From Thermococcus sp. (GTDB lineage: Archaea; Methanobacteriota_B; Thermococci; Thermococcales; Thermococcaceae): DNA of 30,663 bases. The stretch spans positions 1-30,663 of the forward strand of contig NZ_JAMONU010000143.1 of the NCBI RefSeq assembly GCF_027066465.1. Reading direction: 5' to 3'. Below the pieces are notes generated by a model. It was not told the DNA's origin and made no database searches. It worked only from the letters and a program-made list of their open reading frames with translations. The position numbers and the translations under genes were made by a program. Positions 29,362 to 30,663 of the stretch are shown here, piece by piece. Numbering within the stretch: position 1 is the stretch's first letter; each line of letters starts with the position of its first letter.

Positions 29362-29439
29362 GGGCCGGTGGCCTAGTCTGGATGGGGCGTCGGCCTTCGG
29401 AGCCGAAGGTCGCGGGTTCGAATCCCGCCCGGCCCGCCA
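29362..29439 (+). tRNA. tRNA-Arg (anticodon TCG)
   Basis: Acceptor arms GGGCCGG and CCGGCCC pair, with discriminator G and encoded CCA. The anticodon stem TCGGC/GCCGA closes the loop CTTCGGA, giving TCG. It has no TATA box of its own at the normal distance other than those at 29267-29287, so it is probably transcribed together with the upstream guide RNA and released by RNase P. Confidence 0.95.
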
Positions 29440-29506
29440 TCGAAACTTTTGCCAATGCTTCTTCTGGAAAGCTAGTTCCTTCGTGAAGAAAAAGGAGAAG
29501 TCGAGA

Positions 29507-29520
29507 AGAACTCACGTTCT
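29507..29520. repeat. Small inverted repeat around the flavin reductase stop codon
   Basis: AGAAC and GTTCT flank TCAC, which contains the minus-strand stop TGA (29512-29514). A 5-bp stem alone could be chance. Confidence 0.3.
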
Positions 29521-30663
29521 CAGCTTTGCAAGTGCATCCTCAGCCGCTTGAAGTATCTGATACCCTATCGGGGATGCCGTCAAGAGCGGGTGGGTCGCTA
29601 TCTGGAGGGTGTAGAGCTCGCTCGCAGTGAGCCTCTTCTGTATGGCCAAGGCAAGGATGTTTATCATCTCGCCGACGCTTTTGCCACCAGCTATCTGGGC
29701 CCCGAGTATCGCACCCCTGTCGCGGGAGAAGATGAGCTTTACAGTTATCATCGAAGTATCGGAGAACTTCGCAGGGTGCCTGTCCGGGCCCTTACCGTAG
29801 CCCACGATGACCTCAAAGCCCTCCCTCTTTGCCTGCTCCTCCGTCAAACCGGCCGCCGCAAGGGTGAGGCCCGCTATGTGGGTTGAGTAGGCACCTATTG
29901 TCCTCCTGTTCTCCCTGACAATCTGGAGCTTGAAAAGGTTGGCCCCTGCAATCCTCGCCTCGAAGGTGGCAGTTGAGGCGAGCATGAGCTGGTAGGGCTT
30001 GCCCGTGAAGAAGTCCCTGTGCTCCACGCAGTCGCCGACCGCGAAGATGTCGGGATGAGAGGTTCTCATGTACTCGTCGGTCCAGACCCCGTAGCGAGTA
30101 ACCTTGAGGCCGGCCTTAACTGCCAGCTCGACGTTGGGTCGGTAACCTGTGGAGAGGATTACCAAATCGGCCGAGATTTCTCCCCCGTCAAGGAGCTTGA
30201 CTTTCTCCACCTTCCCGTTCCCGGCGAAGCCCTCAACCTGCCCGTATGCAATGTTTATTCCGGCTTCCTTCAGCTTTCCTTCAATCATCTCACTGAACTC
30301 CGGGTCAAAGGAACTCCGTAGCAGTCTGCTCCTGACGACTAAAGTCACGTCCTTGCCGAGCTTCCGTATCTCGTCGCCAACCTCAAGGGCTATGAAGCCA
30401 CCGCCGACGATGACGATTTTCTCGGCTTCCTCTACTTTCTCCCGGAGCTTCTTGAGGTACTCGTAGTCCTTGGGAACGGTGTATACCCCATCGAGGTCAA
30501 CGCCCGGAAAATCCGGCTTTGCAGGCTTCGAGCCCGTCGCCAGGACCAGCTTCTCCCAGGCTATCTCCTTTCCGGACTTGGTCTTAACGACCTTCCTCTT
30601 CGGGTCGATGTCAGTAACCTCGTCCGTCAGGATATCGACGCCGAGGGGCTCTAGGAACTTCTC
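29512..30663 (-). CDS. CoA-disulfide reductase/NADH oxidase family flavoprotein, 5' end missing
   Basis: The minus-strand frame stays open from the right edge to the stop at 29512, so this is the C-terminal ~383 residues. Visible in order are ATGSKPAKPDFPGVDLDGVY (FAD-domain return), KIVIVGGGFIALEVGDEIRKLGKDV (the NAD(P)H-binding GxGxxG fold), DLVILSTGYRPNVELA, then YMRTSHPDIFAVGDCVEHRDFFTGK, which holds the second FAD-binding aspartate, and the C-terminal dimerisation domain (GAYSTHIAGLTLAAAGLTEEQA). This matches NADH oxidases/CoA-disulfide reductases of Thermococcales. The diagnostic active-site cysteine would be near the N-terminus and is outside the window, so oxidase, CoA-disulfide reductase and sulfur reductase roles cannot be separated. 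Confidence 0.88.
   Translation of the reverse strand, partial: EKFLEPLGVDILTDEVTDIDPKRKVVKTKSGKEIAWEKLVLATGSKPAKPDFPGVDLDGVYTVPKDYEYLKKLREKVEEAEKIVIVGGGFIALEVGDEIRKLGKDVTLVVRSRLLRSSFDPEFSEMIEGKLKEAGINIAYGQVEGFAGNGKVEKVKLLDGGEISADLVILSTGYRPNVELAVKAGLKVTRYGVWTDEYMRTSHPDIFAVGDCVEHRDFFTGKPYQLMLASTATFEARIAGANLFKLQIVRENRRTIGAYSTHIAGLTLAAAGLTEEQAKREGFEVIVGYGKGPDRHPAKFSDTSMITVKLIFSRDRGAILGAQIAGGKSVGEMINILALAIQKRLTASELYTLQIATHPLLTASPIGYQILQAAEDALAKLRT

Noticed and set aside
29150..29515. Minus-strand frame of 121 codons across tRNA-Arg and the dcd start
   Set aside because: It crosses a clear tRNA, the probable guide RNA and the promoter region.

Overview
The window is chromosomal DNA from a hyperthermophilic euryarchaeon of the order Thermococcales, most likely Thermococcus. 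The evidence is the gene set: archaeal FtsZ, Spt5, the L11-L1-L10-L12 stalk operon, a 67-residue histone, archaeal DnaG, GTP-type PEP carboxykinase, DtdA, archaeal GluRS and a class III signal peptide pilin-like protein. Promoters have archaeal TATA boxes about 25 bp from the predicted start, ribosome sites are GGTG/GGAGGTG, and the protein sequences look like Pyrococcus/Thermococcus. From memory, the order pck, maltodextrin phosphorylase, transporter, dnaG, histone resembles the T. kodakarensis chromosome.

Layout. 1-1420: tRNA-Leu(CAA), then about 1 kb of AT-rich DNA with no credible gene but many inverted repeats, then tRNA-Thr(GGT), tRNA-Pro(TGG) and tRNA-Lys(TTT) on the minus strand. 1446-3519: a PIN-domain RNA ligase partner protein, a divergent fucose/arabinose isomerase-like protein and a pilin-like protein. 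3511-7311: a minus-strand TAXI-type TRAP transporter operon (binding lipoprotein, DUF1850 protein, fused permease). 7541-8359: D-aminoacyl-tRNA deacylase. 8476-13326: ftsZ, secE, spt5, uL11, uL1, uL10 and P1/L12, joining cell division, secretion, transcription elongation and the ribosomal stalk, followed by a small unknown gene. 13358-13688: three tRNAs. 13689-16201: dTMP kinase, then a catalytically degenerate phosphohexomutase-like protein next to an NDP-sugar pyrophosphorylase. 16343-20797: PEP carboxykinase and alpha-glucan phosphorylase. 20946-24844: an NSS-like transporter, glutamyl-tRNA synthetase and a KaiC-like protein without a Walker A motif. 24845-28559: dnaG with a small Toprim protein, a membrane protein, a B12-binding/radical SAM protein and a histone. 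28783-30663: dCTP deaminase, a probable C/D box guide RNA joined to tRNA-Arg(TCG), and the 3' part of a flavin disulfide reductase/NADH oxidase that runs off the window.

Most of the window is conserved core genome. The parts that need explaining are the structured 1-kb patch between tRNA genes (118-1119), the probable sRNA-tRNA dicistron (29295-29439), the split pseudo-phosphomutase/nucleotidyltransferase pair, and a repeated pattern in which stop codons sit inside short inverted repeats (pilin/TRAP, transporter/gltX, KaiC-like/dnaG, radical SAM, histone, dcd, flavin reductase). A sugar-regulon (TGM-like) operator sits in the glucan phosphorylase promoter, and a 14-bp palindrome sits in the TRAP promoter.
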